The translations under genes and the position numbers were made by a program. Of a DNA stretch of 38,880 bases, positions 1 through 8,812 are shown in pieces. The notes under the pieces are model-generated. The model was not told where the DNA came from and did not search any database. It saw only the letters and a program-made list of their open reading frames with translations. Every line of letters starts with the position of its first letter. Within the stretch, counting starts at the first letter, position 1. Source of the DNA: Bacillota bacterium (lineage in GTDB: Bacteria > Bacillota > Clostridia > Christensenellales > SZUA-584); assembly GCA_023415795.1 (NCBI GenBank), contig JAEZJG010000017.1, positions 1-38,880 of the forward strand. The letters are read 5' to 3'.

Positions 1-2
1 GC

Positions 3-989
3 TACGTGCAGGCCGAGGAGCGTGTGGTGCGCGAGCTGTGGGAGCTGGGCAAACCCTTCATCGTGATACTCAACTCTGCAACACCAGGCAGCGAGGATAC
101 CATCCGTCTGCGCAACGCAATGGAGGATAAATATCAGGTGCCGGTGCTGCTGATGGATATCATGCGCCTGGCGGAGAATGACATCAGCGCGATGCTGGAA
201 AACCTGTTGTATGAGTTTCCGCTCAAGGAGATCAACATCGACATGCCGGGCTGGGCGCGGGCGCTGTCGCCGGATCACTGGCTGATGAGCGAGGTGATGA
301 ATGGCATCTCTGCTTCGCTGGACAATTTGGAGAAGGTGCGCGATTATGGCACGCTGCTGGGCACGATGAACAACCTTGAGGATGTCAGCGGTGCAACAGT
401 GAACAAGGTGGAGCTGGGCGAGGGCAGTGTACAGATGCATGTGGACTTCCCGCAGGAGCTCTTCTACAAGATACTGGGCGACGAGTGCGGATATCCCATC
501 GAGAACGACTATCACTTGGTGTCCATCGTGAAGGATCTCGTGACCGCCAAGAAGCAATACGATAGAATGGCGGATGCACTTCAAAGCGTTAAGGAGACGG
601 GCTACGGACTCGTACCGCCGTCGGTGGAGGAAATGTCTCTGGAAGAGCCGGAGCTGGTGCGGCAGGGCGGACGCTTTGGTGTGCGCCTCAAGGCCAGCGC
701 TCCTTCCCTGCACCTGATACGCGTGGACATTGAGACGGAGGTTTCACCCATCGTGGGCAGCGAGAAACAGTCGGAAGAGCTCATCAAATATATGCTCACC
801 GAGTTTGAGAATGATCCGTCAAAGCTGTGGAGTACCGATATATTCGGCAAATCGCTCCATGACCTCGTCAAGGAAGGGTTGTCTGGCAAGCTGACGCACA
901 TGCCCGACGATGCGCGCATGAAGATACAGGAGACGCTGCAGCGCATCATCAACGAAGGCAACGGAGGGCTGATCTGTATACTGCTGTAA
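3..989 (+). CDS. spoIVA: Stage IV sporulation protein A, C-terminal part (5' end outside window)
   Basis: SpoIVA is the ATPase that polymerises on the outer forespore membrane and forms the basement layer of the spore coat. The visible part starts with the codon for Tyr in a YVQAEERVVREL segment, matching the IEAEERVIEEL region of Bacillus subtilis SpoIVA, and runs 328 codons to a TAA. The family is about 492 residues, so roughly 164 N-terminal residues, including the Walker A P-loop, are upstream of the window. The C-terminal signature regions are well kept: TGYGLVPPSVEEMSLEEPEL, RQGGRFGVRLKA, and the terminal IINEGNGGLICILL, which corresponds to the membrane and SpoVM contacting end of the protein. 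The GTG at 6 is not a start; homology continues through it. In Bacillus the gene is mother-cell (sigma-E) controlled; the promoter is not visible here. Confidence 0.97.
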   Translation, partial: YVQAEERVVRELWELGKPFIVILNSATPGSEDTIRLRNAMEDKYQVPVLLMDIMRLAENDISAMLENLLYEFPLKEINIDMPGWARALSPDHWLMSEVMNGISASLDNLEKVRDYGTLLGTMNNLEDVSGATVNKVELGEGSVQMHVDFPQELFYKILGDECGYPIENDYHLVSIVKDLVTAKKQYDRMADALQSVKETGYGLVPPSVEEMSLEEPELVRQGGRFGVRLKASAPSLHLIRVDIETEVSPIVGSEKQSEELIKYMLTEFENDPSKLWSTDIFGKSLHDLVKEGLSGKLTHMPDDARMKIQETLQRIINEGNGGLICILL

Positions 990-1007
990 ACTCCGTGAAG
1001 CATTTAT

Positions 1008-1036
1008 ACCCTCGGAATACCCGAGGGTTTTTCTTT
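1008..1036 (+). terminator. Intrinsic terminator after spoIVA
   Basis: An 8-bp perfect stem ACCCTCGG (1008-1015) / CCGAGGGT (1021-1028) with a 5-nt loop is followed by a T-rich tract (TTTTTCTTTT). It lies 19 nt after the spoIVA stop codon and separates it from the TetR unit. Confidence 0.9.
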
Positions 1037-1041
1037 TGCCA

Positions 1042-1069
1042 TTTACAAAGCATTTAGCAGCGATAAAAT
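1042..1069 (+). promoter_or_regulatory. Probable sigma-A promoter of the TetR-SDR unit
   Basis: TTTACA (1042-1047) and TAAAAT (1064-1069) are separated by 16 bp, a near-consensus -35/-10 pair. The expected transcription start falls inside the operators that begin at 1071, which fits autorepression. Confidence 0.55.
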
Positions 1070-1070
1070 G

Positions 1071-1100
1071 TAGACTAATAAGTCTAGACTAAATGGTCTA
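1071..1100 (+). promoter_or_regulatory. Tandem overlapping operators for the TetR regulator
   Basis: TAGACTAATAAGTCTA (1071-1086) is a perfect inverted repeat with 6-bp arms. TAGACTAAATGGTCTA (1085-1100) is a second copy with one arm change. The two share two bases and their centres are 14 bp apart. They lie between the -10 box and the start codon at 1113, the usual position for self-repression by a TetR protein. The assignment to this regulator is inferred from position. Confidence 0.75.
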
Positions 1101-1112
1101 TAAGGATAATCA

Positions 1113-1733
1113 ATGAAAGAAAAAGCGTTTGAAAGAAAGCAGCAACTGCTGAATGCAGCCTTGGCGGAGTTTTCGCAGAAAAGCTATGAAGAAGCTTCGA
1201 TCAACCGGATCATCAATGATGCGGGGATTAGCAAAGGAACGTTCTATTACCATTTCAAGGACAAAGCAGACCTCTATTTGTATCTCATCCGATATACATC
1301 GGAACAGAAGTGGCGCTTTATTCAGCAACGTATGGCGGCTGATTGCGATGACATCGCTGGAAAAGGCATTTTTGATATGCTGAAGCTGCAAGCCAAGTGG
1401 GGGCTAGAGTATGCGCTTTACTGTCCCGAAGCGCATGGCTTTGCGAAAATGCTGGCAAAGGAACGCAGCAGCAGTATTTATGCTTCCGTGCAGGCACTGT
1501 TTGAAGCTCAGTCTAAACCAGCGTTGGAGGAGATGGTGGAAAATGCGATTCACCGAGGAGAGATTACGGCGGGGTTTTCAAAGGAGTTTGTGGTGGAAAC
1601 GATAGCGGTGCTCTTCGGACACTTTGATGAAATTGTAAAGCCCAGTTCGGAGCTTTCGCCCAAAGAGCTGATGGAAAAGGTGGACTGCTTTATTGCGTTT
1701 TTGAAAAAGGGGTTTGCCTCAGAAAGGATGTAG
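1113..1733 (+). CDS. TetR/AcrR family transcriptional regulator
   Basis: This 206-residue protein has the TetR architecture: an N-terminal helix-turn-helix at about residues 9-55, with the recognition segment GISKGTFYYHFKDKADLY, followed by an all-helical ligand domain with no sequence-level clue to the inducer. The ATG at 1113 follows a modest AAGGAT ribosome site. Two palindromic operators lie immediately upstream, so the protein probably represses its own promoter. The SDR oxidoreductase gene starts 5 bp after its stop and is very likely cotranscribed and coregulated. A plausible reading is a repressor that is released by a small hydrophobic molecule handled by the dehydrogenase, but the ligand cannot be told from sequence. 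Confidence 0.93.
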   Translation: MKEKAFERKQQLLNAALAEFSQKSYEEASINRIINDAGISKGTFYYHFKDKADLYLYLIRYTSEQKWRFIQQRMAADCDDIAGKGIFDMLKLQAKWGLEYALYCPEAHGFAKMLAKERSSSIYASVQALFEAQSKPALEEMVENAIHRGEITAGFSKEFVVETIAVLFGHFDEIVKPSSELSPKELMEKVDCFIAFLKKGFASERM

Positions 1734-1738
1734 TATTT

Positions 1739-2605
1739 ATGGATAATAAGATATGTATGATAACTGGCGCAAATGCGGGGATTGGCAAAGCCGCCGCAAT
1801 ACAGCTTGCAGCACAAGGCTGTCGTGTAATAATGGTATGCCGCGACAAAACCCGCGGAGAAAAGGCACTTGACGAAGTAATACGGGAAAGCGGCAGCCAT
1901 GCGGTGGAGATGATGGTGGCGGATATGTCGTTGCAGTCTTCTATCAGGGCGCTGGCGAAAGCATATCCATACGACGCTCTTGATGTACTGATCTGCAATG
2001 CGGCGACGTTTGATCTTGCACAGAAGCACCCGATAAAAACAGCAGAGGGTATTGAGAGTGTGTGGGCAACTAATCATGTGGGGCCTGTACTGCTGATCGA
2101 TCTATTTTTGGAGCGGCTCAAAAAGAGCGAGCAAGGACGCATTCTGACTGTGGCATCACAAGGGCTTGTGATGCACCCTGGTTTAAAGATACGTTTTGAT
2201 GACTTGGAGTTTAACATGGGCGGTTTCAGCGTGCCCACAGCTTATTATCATTCCAAGCTGGCACAGGTAATGTATACACATTGGCTGGCGGATCAGTTAA
2301 TGGGAACGGGAGTGACGGCTAACTGCATACGCGTTACTAGTGTCAAGATTGATATATCCCGTTATCCGGGGCTTTCTAAGCTGCAAAGATTCGCGTATTC
2401 GATCAAGAGCAAAAAGTCTATTTCGCCAGAGGAAATGGCAAAGACATATACATATCTGGCACTTTCAAACGACATAGACAGCATATCTGGTCAGTATTTC
2501 GATCATCATCAAAGACCGGTGAAGGCTCCTGCTTATAGTCTGGATAAAAATAATATAGCGAAGATGATGGATTTGACGATGGATTACATCAGACCTGAGG
2601 CATAG
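1739..2605 (+). CDS. Short-chain dehydrogenase/reductase (retinol-dehydrogenase-like SDR)
   Basis: This 288-residue Rossmann-fold oxidoreductase has the classical SDR cofactor motif TGANAGIG at residues 9-16, a CNAA segment in place of NNAG near residue 85, and the catalytic Tyr and Lys in YYHSK. The arginine after the glycine motif (VCRDKTRG) suggests NADP(H). The overall pattern, including the VWATNHVGPVLL segment, resembles the retinol dehydrogenase / WW-domain oxidoreductase branch of SDRs, whose bacterial members have unknown substrates. The gene follows the TetR stop by 5 bp and its start is preceded by GAAAGGATG in the end of the TetR frame. Substrate is not predictable; the coupling to a TetR repressor hints at detoxification or modification of a small lipophilic compound. 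Confidence 0.9.
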   Translation: MDNKICMITGANAGIGKAAAIQLAAQGCRVIMVCRDKTRGEKALDEVIRESGSHAVEMMVADMSLQSSIRALAKAYPYDALDVLICNAATFDLAQKHPIKTAEGIESVWATNHVGPVLLIDLFLERLKKSEQGRILTVASQGLVMHPGLKIRFDDLEFNMGGFSVPTAYYHSKLAQVMYTHWLADQLMGTGVTANCIRVTSVKIDISRYPGLSKLQRFAYSIKSKKSISPEEMAKTYTYLALSNDIDSISGQYFDHHQRPVKAPAYSLDKNNIAKMMDLTMDYIRPEA

Positions 2606-2695
2606 GGATGATACTGCTGATATAATAAAGGGTGAGCATCGAGAGTAAAGACGCTAAGAAGCGCAAAATATCCTAACACTTTAGTAATGTAATAC

Positions 2696-2724
2696 TTGTA
2701 AACATTGATGTTGTGTGTTATCTT
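2696..2724 (+). promoter_or_regulatory. Candidate promoter of the alpha/beta hydrolase gene
   Basis: TTGTAA (2696-2701) and TATCTT (2719-2724) have a 17-bp spacer in the AT-rich gap before the hydrolase gene. The ribosome site AAGGAGAGG lies 4-5 bases before the ATG at 2765. The match is only moderate, and read-through from the SDR gene is also possible because I see no clear terminator after it. Confidence 0.4.
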
Positions 2725-2764
2725 GTTTTCATAGAAAAATTTGAGAAAATAAGGAGAGGCATCG

Positions 2765-4117
2765 ATGGACAATGTCGTTCATGAAAAAAGCCTAAGGAGA
2801 TCACACAAGCTATACTTTATCGCCGGGGTGGTGATTGTCGCGGTGGCAATCATATATCTGCTGCTCATCCGCCCGTTGCTGATGCCCGCAATGGCGACTG
2901 TGGGTGTAGAGCTTATCGCCTTTTTTGCCGTGCTGCTGGTGTTTATTGTGATGCTGGCAGCGCTGGTTGTGGTGCTGCTGATAGCGCTGGGGCGGGCACT
3001 GTTTGCCAAAAACAGCGAAATCAACAAGGTGTGGTTTGCCCGGCTGCGCCGCCGTGCTGTTTGGAGCGGGGTGCTGGCCGTGATACTCGCGGTTATGGTG
3101 GTGCTGTCGCAGTGGCTGGCGTACACGCCGCCGATCCGCGCAGAGAACGGAAATGTGCTTGAAGGCAGCATCGCATCGCTGGAGCGCGTCGAGCTCAACG
3201 GTTCAACGCAGTGGATATCCATTCGCGGCAAGGATACCACAAAACCGGTGCTGCTGTTTCTGGCGGGCGGACCGGGGGGCAGCCAGCTGGCAGCCGTTCG
3301 AGACCAGCTGGGCGCGCTTGAAGATAACTTCGTGGTCGTCGGCTGGGATCAGCCGGGCTCCGCTAAGTCTTTCAACGCCGTAGCCCAACAGAAAATAACG
3401 CCACAGCGGTATATTGACGACGGCTGTGCATTGGCGGCCTATCTGGCAGAACGTTTCGGTCAGGAGAAGATTTACCTGGTGGGTGAGTCCTGGGGCAGTG
3501 CGCTGGGCATATGGATGGTGCAGCAGCATCCGGAGCTGTTTCGCGCGTTTGTAGGCACGGGTCAGATGGTGTCGTTCCTTGATACGGAGAACTACTGTTA
3601 CGATCTCGCGATGCAGACGGCGCAGGAGCGCGGAAATACCGCAGTCATTCAGCAGCTTGAGGCACAGGGCAGGCCGCCGTATTACGGCAACGGCGTCGCT
3701 CTCAAAATGGCCAATTACCTCATGTACCTGTTTCAGGTGATGTCGTCCAATCCCGCTATTACCGCCTCCAGCCACAATACGTTTACCGACCTTGCGGGGA
3801 CGGAATATGGTTTGTACGACAAGCTGACATACATTTTGGGCATGACGGATACGCTGGGCGTTGTCTATCAGCAGCTGTACGACTTGGATCTGCGCGAACA
3901 GGCCGCAAAGCTGGAGGTGCCGGTGTACTTCTTTGTGGGGCGGCACGACATAAATACGCCCACTGCGCTGGCGGAGGAGTATTACAACCTGCTGGATGCG
4001 CCATCCAAACGCCTGATATGGTTCGAACGCTCGGGGCATACGCCTTGGGTGGATGAAAACGAGCTTTTTTCGCAGACGCTGGTGGATGTGGTACTGGCTG
4101 ATACGCAGCCGTCATGA
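2765..4117 (+). CDS. Membrane-anchored alpha/beta hydrolase, proline-iminopeptidase-like (S33)
   Basis: This 450-residue protein joins an N-terminal membrane region (hydrophobic segments at about 16-36, 46-77 and 100-118) to an alpha/beta hydrolase domain. The hydrolase signatures are the LAGGPGG oxyanion loop (about 166-172, equivalent to HGGPGG in proline iminopeptidases), DQPGSAKS (DQRGxGxS equivalent), the nucleophile elbow GESWG with Ser242, the acid in GRHD (Asp395) and His425 in SGHTPW. The triad is therefore complete and the enzyme should be active. By family it could be a peptidase, esterase or lactonase; the substrate is unknown. The three membrane spans, with the catalytic domain after an odd number of spans, make an extracytoplasmic active site likely. 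It stands alone with its own ribosome site. Confidence 0.88.
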   Translation: MDNVVHEKSLRRSHKLYFIAGVVIVAVAIIYLLLIRPLLMPAMATVGVELIAFFAVLLVFIVMLAALVVVLLIALGRALFAKNSEINKVWFARLRRRAVWSGVLAVILAVMVVLSQWLAYTPPIRAENGNVLEGSIASLERVELNGSTQWISIRGKDTTKPVLLFLAGGPGGSQLAAVRDQLGALEDNFVVVGWDQPGSAKSFNAVAQQKITPQRYIDDGCALAAYLAERFGQEKIYLVGESWGSALGIWMVQQHPELFRAFVGTGQMVSFLDTENYCYDLAMQTAQERGNTAVIQQLEAQGRPPYYGNGVALKMANYLMYLFQVMSSNPAITASSHNTFTDLAGTEYGLYDKLTYILGMTDTLGVVYQQLYDLDLREQAAKLEVPVYFFVGRHDINTPTALAEEYYNLLDAPSKRLIWFERSGHTPWVDENELFSQTLVDVVLADTQPS

Positions 4118-4183
4118 TAGACATGATACCGTCTTGATGGCTCGTATATGATGTTTTTGGGGATTTCTTTTCCGCATGTTCTT

Positions 4184-4192
4184 TGATATAAT
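4184..4192 (+). promoter_or_regulatory. Extended -10 promoter of fucI
   Basis: TGATATAAT gives a consensus -10 (TATAAT, 4187-4192) with a TGn extension; the -35 (TTTCTT, 4164-4169, 17-bp spacer) is weak. Downstream, GTATA-T-TATAC (4243-4253) is a perfect 11-bp palindrome just before the GGGAGG ribosome site and may be a regulator site, or chance in AT-rich DNA. I see no clear CcpA site. Confidence 0.6.
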
Positions 4193-4265
4193 CAGCGCAA
4201 TGGAGTGTGAGTGAGAATCAGGTCTGATGCTCCGGTTAGTGTGTATATTATACGGGAGGTAATGC

Positions 4266-6023
4266 ATGATAAAGATCGGAATCCGCCCCACAATAGACGG
4301 ACGGGAAAGAGGCGTACGCGAAACGCTGGAAGCTCGGACAATGGACATGGCTAAGAGCGCTGCCGCTTTGATCAGCGGTAATCTGAAGGACAGGGAAGGC
4401 AATCCTGTGCAATGCGTGATTGCCGATACCACCATCGGCGGCGTAAGCGAAGCGGCGCGGTGCGCGGAGAAGTTTGCGCGCGAAGGCGTATGCGCCACGC
4501 TGACGGTCACGCCCTGCTGGTGCTACGGCAGTGAGACAATGGACATGGACCCCTTAATGCCAAAGGCGGTTTGGGGCTTCAACGGCACGGAAAGACCGGG
4601 CGCGGTTTATCTGGCGGCTGTGCTGGCTGCGCATACGCAAAAAGGGCTGCCTGCGTTCGGCATATACGGGCACGATGTGCAGGATGCCGACGATACCACC
4701 ATACCGGAGGATGTGCAGGAGAAGATACTGCGCTTCGTGCGCGCGGCGGTGGCTGTGGGCGAGATGAAGGGCAAGAGCTATCTGTCCTGCGGCAGCGTGT
4801 CGATGGGCATCGCAGGTTCTATCGTCAGCCCCGATTTCTTTGAAAGCTATCTGGGTATGCGGTGCGAGCAGGTGGATATGTCTGAATACATTCGCCGCAT
4901 CGAAGAGGAGATATACGATAAGGACGAGTTTGACAAAGCTATGGCTTGGGTTAAGCGCAACTGCAAGGAAGGGCGCGACACCAACGACAGCCCCAGCTCG
5001 CGCGATCGTAAGGACTGGGAGTGGGAGTTCACCGTCAAGTGTGCGCTTATCGCGAAGGATCTGATGGGCGGCAACCCCAAGCTGATTGAAAAAGGCTACC
5101 GCGAAGAAGGATTGGGTCATAATGCCATCGCGGGCGGCTTCCAGGGTCAGCGCCAGTGGACAGACCATTTCCCCAACGCGGACTTTGTGGAGTCGATACT
5201 GTGCTCGTCGTTCGACTGGAACGGCAAACGCACGCCATACGTGTTCGCGACGGAGAACGATGCGCTGAACGGCACGGCCATGCTGTTTGGGCATTTGCTG
5301 ACCAACACCGCGTCCATATTCTCGGATGTGCGCACATACTGGAGCCCCGAGGCGGTGAAGCGCGTGACGGGCAAGGCGCTTACGGGCGATGCGAAGAACG
5401 GTATCATCCACCTCATCAATTCGGGCGCAACCTGCCTCGACGGCACGGGCGAGCAGGAAAAGGATCGCAAGCCCGCGATGAAGCCCTTCTGGGAGATCAC
5501 GGATGAAGAGGTGCAAAAATGCCTGGACGCCACCGACTGGTGCCCCGGCGACAAGGGCTATTTCCGCGGCGGCGGTTTTTCCAGCCACTTTAAGACCCGC
5601 GGCGGAATGCCGGTGACGATGAGCCGTATCAACCTTGTGAAAGGCTTGGGACCGGTGCTGCAAATCGCCGAGGGTTACACCGTAGAGCTGCCCAAGGATA
5701 TGAACGATATGCTGGAGGAGAGAACCAACCCCACCTGGCCGACCACTTGGTTTGCGCCGCGCCTCACCGGCAAGGGTGCGTTCACAGATGTTTACAGCGT
5801 GATGGCCAACTGGGGCGCGAACCACGGCGCGATCAACTATGGACACATCGGTGCGGATCTCATAACGCTGGCTTCCATGCTGCGCATACCGGTGAACATG
5901 CACAACGTGGAGGATGGCAAGGTGTTCCGTCCGTCGGCATGGAATTCGTTTGGCACAGAAAGCCGTGAGGGTGCGGATTATCTGGCTTGCCAGAATTTTG
6001 GTCCTGTCTACGGCAAGAAATAA
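4266..6023 (+). CDS. fucI: L-fucose isomerase
   Basis: FucI converts L-fucose to L-fuculose (and D-arabinose to D-ribulose), the first cytoplasmic step of fucose use. The 585-residue product aligns along its whole length with E. coli FucI (591 residues): IGIRPTIDGRERGVRE at the N terminus, TPCWCYGSET, WGFNGTERPGAVYLAA, YGHDVQDADDT and FQGQRQWTD. The Mn-binding catalytic Glu330 (ATENDALNG) and Asp354 (FSDVRTYWSPE) keep the 24-residue spacing of E. coli Glu337/Asp361, and the third ligand His lies in NWGANHG near 520. The start is the ATG 7 nt after a strong GGGAGG site. The gene has its own promoter and terminator and no fuculokinase, aldolase or transporter beside it, so the rest of the pathway must lie elsewhere. 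Confidence 0.97.
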   Translation: MIKIGIRPTIDGRERGVRETLEARTMDMAKSAAALISGNLKDREGNPVQCVIADTTIGGVSEAARCAEKFAREGVCATLTVTPCWCYGSETMDMDPLMPKAVWGFNGTERPGAVYLAAVLAAHTQKGLPAFGIYGHDVQDADDTTIPEDVQEKILRFVRAAVAVGEMKGKSYLSCGSVSMGIAGSIVSPDFFESYLGMRCEQVDMSEYIRRIEEEIYDKDEFDKAMAWVKRNCKEGRDTNDSPSSRDRKDWEWEFTVKCALIAKDLMGGNPKLIEKGYREEGLGHNAIAGGFQGQRQWTDHFPNADFVESILCSSFDWNGKRTPYVFATENDALNGTAMLFGHLLTNTASIFSDVRTYWSPEAVKRVTGKALTGDAKNGIIHLINSGATCLDGTGEQEKDRKPAMKPFWEITDEEVQKCLDATDWCPGDKGYFRGGGFSSHFKTRGGMPVTMSRINLVKGLGPVLQIAEGYTVELPKDMNDMLEERTNPTWPTTWFAPRLTGKGAFTDVYSVMANWGANHGAINYGHIGADLITLASMLRIPVNMHNVEDGKVFRPSAWNSFGTESREGADYLACQNFGPVYGKK

Positions 6024-6060
6024 GCAGCGGGAAGAACGCCAAACATAAAACTACCGTTTC

Positions 6061-6092
6061 AAAAGGGGGAATCGTGTGATCCCCCTTTTTAT
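6061..6092 (+). terminator. Intrinsic terminator after fucI
   Basis: A GGGGGA (6065-6070) / TCCCCC (6080-6085) stem, extendable by flanking A/T pairs, is followed by TTTTT. It ends the single-gene fucI transcript. Confidence 0.9.
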
Positions 6093-6207
6093 ATCTCAGA
6101 ATACTTAGTTCCTATGATTCGAACAACAAAGTAAAAAAACGCACATAAAGCAAACTTTTTTTGTGATGGATGATTGATATTGTGAATGTGATGCAGTAAA
6201 ATGGTTC

Positions 6208-6216
6208 TGGTATTAT
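6208..6216 (+). promoter_or_regulatory. Candidate extended -10 promoter of galTK, flanked by direct repeats
   Basis: TGGTATTAT contains a TATTAT -10 (6211-6216) with TGn extension and no good -35. An 11-bp direct repeat TAAAGCAAACT occurs at 6146-6156 and 6227-6237, bracketing the promoter at 81-bp spacing. Such spacing could suit a regulator binding two sites by looping; this is inference. Confidence 0.45.
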
Positions 6217-6256
6217 CGACAGGTTCTAAAGCAAACTGGCTATATCATCAATCAAT

Positions 6257-6281
6257 AAGGCAGCGAATCGGGCTGCCTTTT
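6257..6281 (+). terminator. Terminator-like hairpin in the galT leader (possible attenuator)
   Basis: AAGGCAGC (6257-6264) and GCTGCCTT (6272-6279) form a perfect 8-bp stem with a 7-nt loop and a run of four T. It lies 24 nt before the galT start and downstream of the promoter candidate, so it would be within the mRNA leader. It could end transcription early or only mark a second, later promoter that I do not see. Confidence 0.6.
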
Positions 6282-6304
6282 CAGCGCAAAATCAGGAGGT
6301 TGTA

Positions 6305-7278
6305 ATGGCAGAGCTTCGCTATCATCCGTTTATTAAGGACTGGATCATGATCGCATCCCATCGTCAGGCGCGTCCGCAGATGCCGAAGGACTGGTGCCCG
6401 TTCTGCGCGGGATCGGGCCGTGTGCCGGACGATTATGACGTATACAAATACGACAACGATTTCCCCGCGCTGTCGCCCGAACCGCCAGCGCCAGACGACG
6501 TGGCGACGGACTTCTTTGAGACAATGCCCTCGTACGGCAAATGCGAGGTGATACTGTATTCCCCCGACCATAACGCCACATTGCCGCAGCTCTCACTGCC
6601 GCATGTCCACAAGCTGGTGATGCTTTGGCAAGAGCGCTTGGATGTGCTGAGAGAAGACCCGAAGGTTAAATACGTTTACATCTTCGAGAACAGGGGCAAA
6701 GAGGTGGGGGTTACGATGCCGCACCCGCACGGCCAGATATACGGTTATCCGTTTCTGCCGAAAAAGCTTGGGCTGGAAACGCAGGCAGCCAAGGAGCACC
6801 TCGCGGATCACGGATGCTGTCTGTTCTGCCATTGGCGCGACGAGGAGCTGGCGGACGGACGTCGCGTGATATTTGAGAACGATCACTTTTCGGTGATACT
6901 GCCGTTTTTTTCGGAATACCCGTATGGCGTGTATATCATCAGCAAGGCGCATAAGCAATACATCACGGATTTCAGCGACGCGGAGAGCCTGGCTCTTGCT
7001 GAGATTGTGCGCGATACCGTGGGCATGCTGGACAGCCTGTTTGATAAGCCTTTTCCGTACATGATGTGTATGCATAACGCGCCGGTGAATGGGGAAGACG
7101 CATCCGCATACTATCACTTCCACATCGAGTTCTTTCCGCCGCTGCGTTCGGCGGAACAAATCAAATATAACGCCTCCAGCGAGACGGGCGCGTGGGCACA
7201 TTGCAATACCACCGCGCCGGAAGACAAGGCTGTGGAGCTGCGAGAGGCCTACAAACGCTTTAAAACGGAGGATAAGTC

Positions 7279-7282
<4 letters not shown>
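6305..7282 (+). CDS. galT: Galactose-1-phosphate uridylyltransferase, class I
   Basis: GalT exchanges UMP between UDP-glucose and galactose-1-phosphate in the Leloir pathway. The 325-residue protein is a class I (HIT superfamily) enzyme: metal-binding CPFC at residues 31-34, the substrate segment NDFPAL, the active-site HPHGQ at 140-144 whose second His carries the uridylyl group, and the C-terminal HFHIEF histidine pair. It is slightly shorter than E. coli GalT (348). The start is fixed by a perfect AGGAGGT site. galK overlaps its last 4 nt, so the two are translated coupled. Many Firmicutes carry the unrelated longer class II GalT, so class I is of some interest here. galE is not in the window. 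Confidence 0.96.
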
Positions 7283-8457
<1,175 letters not shown>

Positions 8458-8489
8458 GCGGTATGTAGAATAGTAGGGGTTCGGGAAAA

Positions 8490-8734
8490 CAGAGGCATTG
8501 CGAAGAGCAGTGCCTTTGCTTTGCTTGTCGAAAAACCTGCGGTTTTCCGCCAGTTTTCCGGTATTAAGCAGTTCCTTCTACCTCAAAACTTCTTAATACC
8601 GCAAGGTGTGGGCTGCGTGGGCACGGGGCCCCGAAAAGCAAAGCTTTTTGGGGTGAATCATAGCCTGTCTTGCCCACATATATCCTAAAAGACCTTTTTG
8701 GAGTCTGAGCAGAGGTATGTGGTGCCTCTGTTTT
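8490..8734 (+). repeat. Structured intergenic element, copy A (3' of galK)
   Basis: The element starts 33 nt after the galK stop. Parts in order: a 12-bp G.U-containing hairpin CAGAGGCATTGC (8490-8501) / GCAGTGCCTTTG (8507-8518); a conserved block 8527-8561, identical at 33 of 35 positions to the complement of 12422-12456; a 15-bp stem with one mismatch (8559-8573 / 8587-8601) and a 13-nt loop; an outer TGTGGGC (8607-8613) / GCCCACA (8672-8678) pair enclosing an extra 11-bp hairpin CCCCGAAAAGC (8629-8639) / GCTTTTTGGGG (8643-8653) absent from copy B; and a last 9-bp hairpin CAGAGGTAT / GTGCCTCTG (8710-8730) followed by TTTT. It has no coding potential I trust. See copy B at 12284-12482. Confidence 0.85.
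8710..8734 (+). terminator. Terminator-like hairpin closing element A (galTK)
   Basis: CAGAGGTAT (8710-8718) and GTGCCTCTG (8722-8730) pair with two G.U pairs around a GTG loop, followed by TTTT. It resembles the opening hairpin of the element at 8490-8518, as if a terminator had been duplicated around the core. Confidence 0.6.
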
Positions 8735-8812
8735 ATGAAAAAACCGTTTTCTGCGGCACTAGCCTCTGGATTCCTGTGCTGTTAATATGAGTATCATAAC
8801 CGCGAAAAGTAT

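Noticed and set aside
4554..5903. 449-codon open frame on the minus strand opposite fucI
   Set aside because: It is antisense to a gene with full-length FucI homology; GC-rich codon bias leaves the opposite frame open, and there is no ribosome site or recognisable product.
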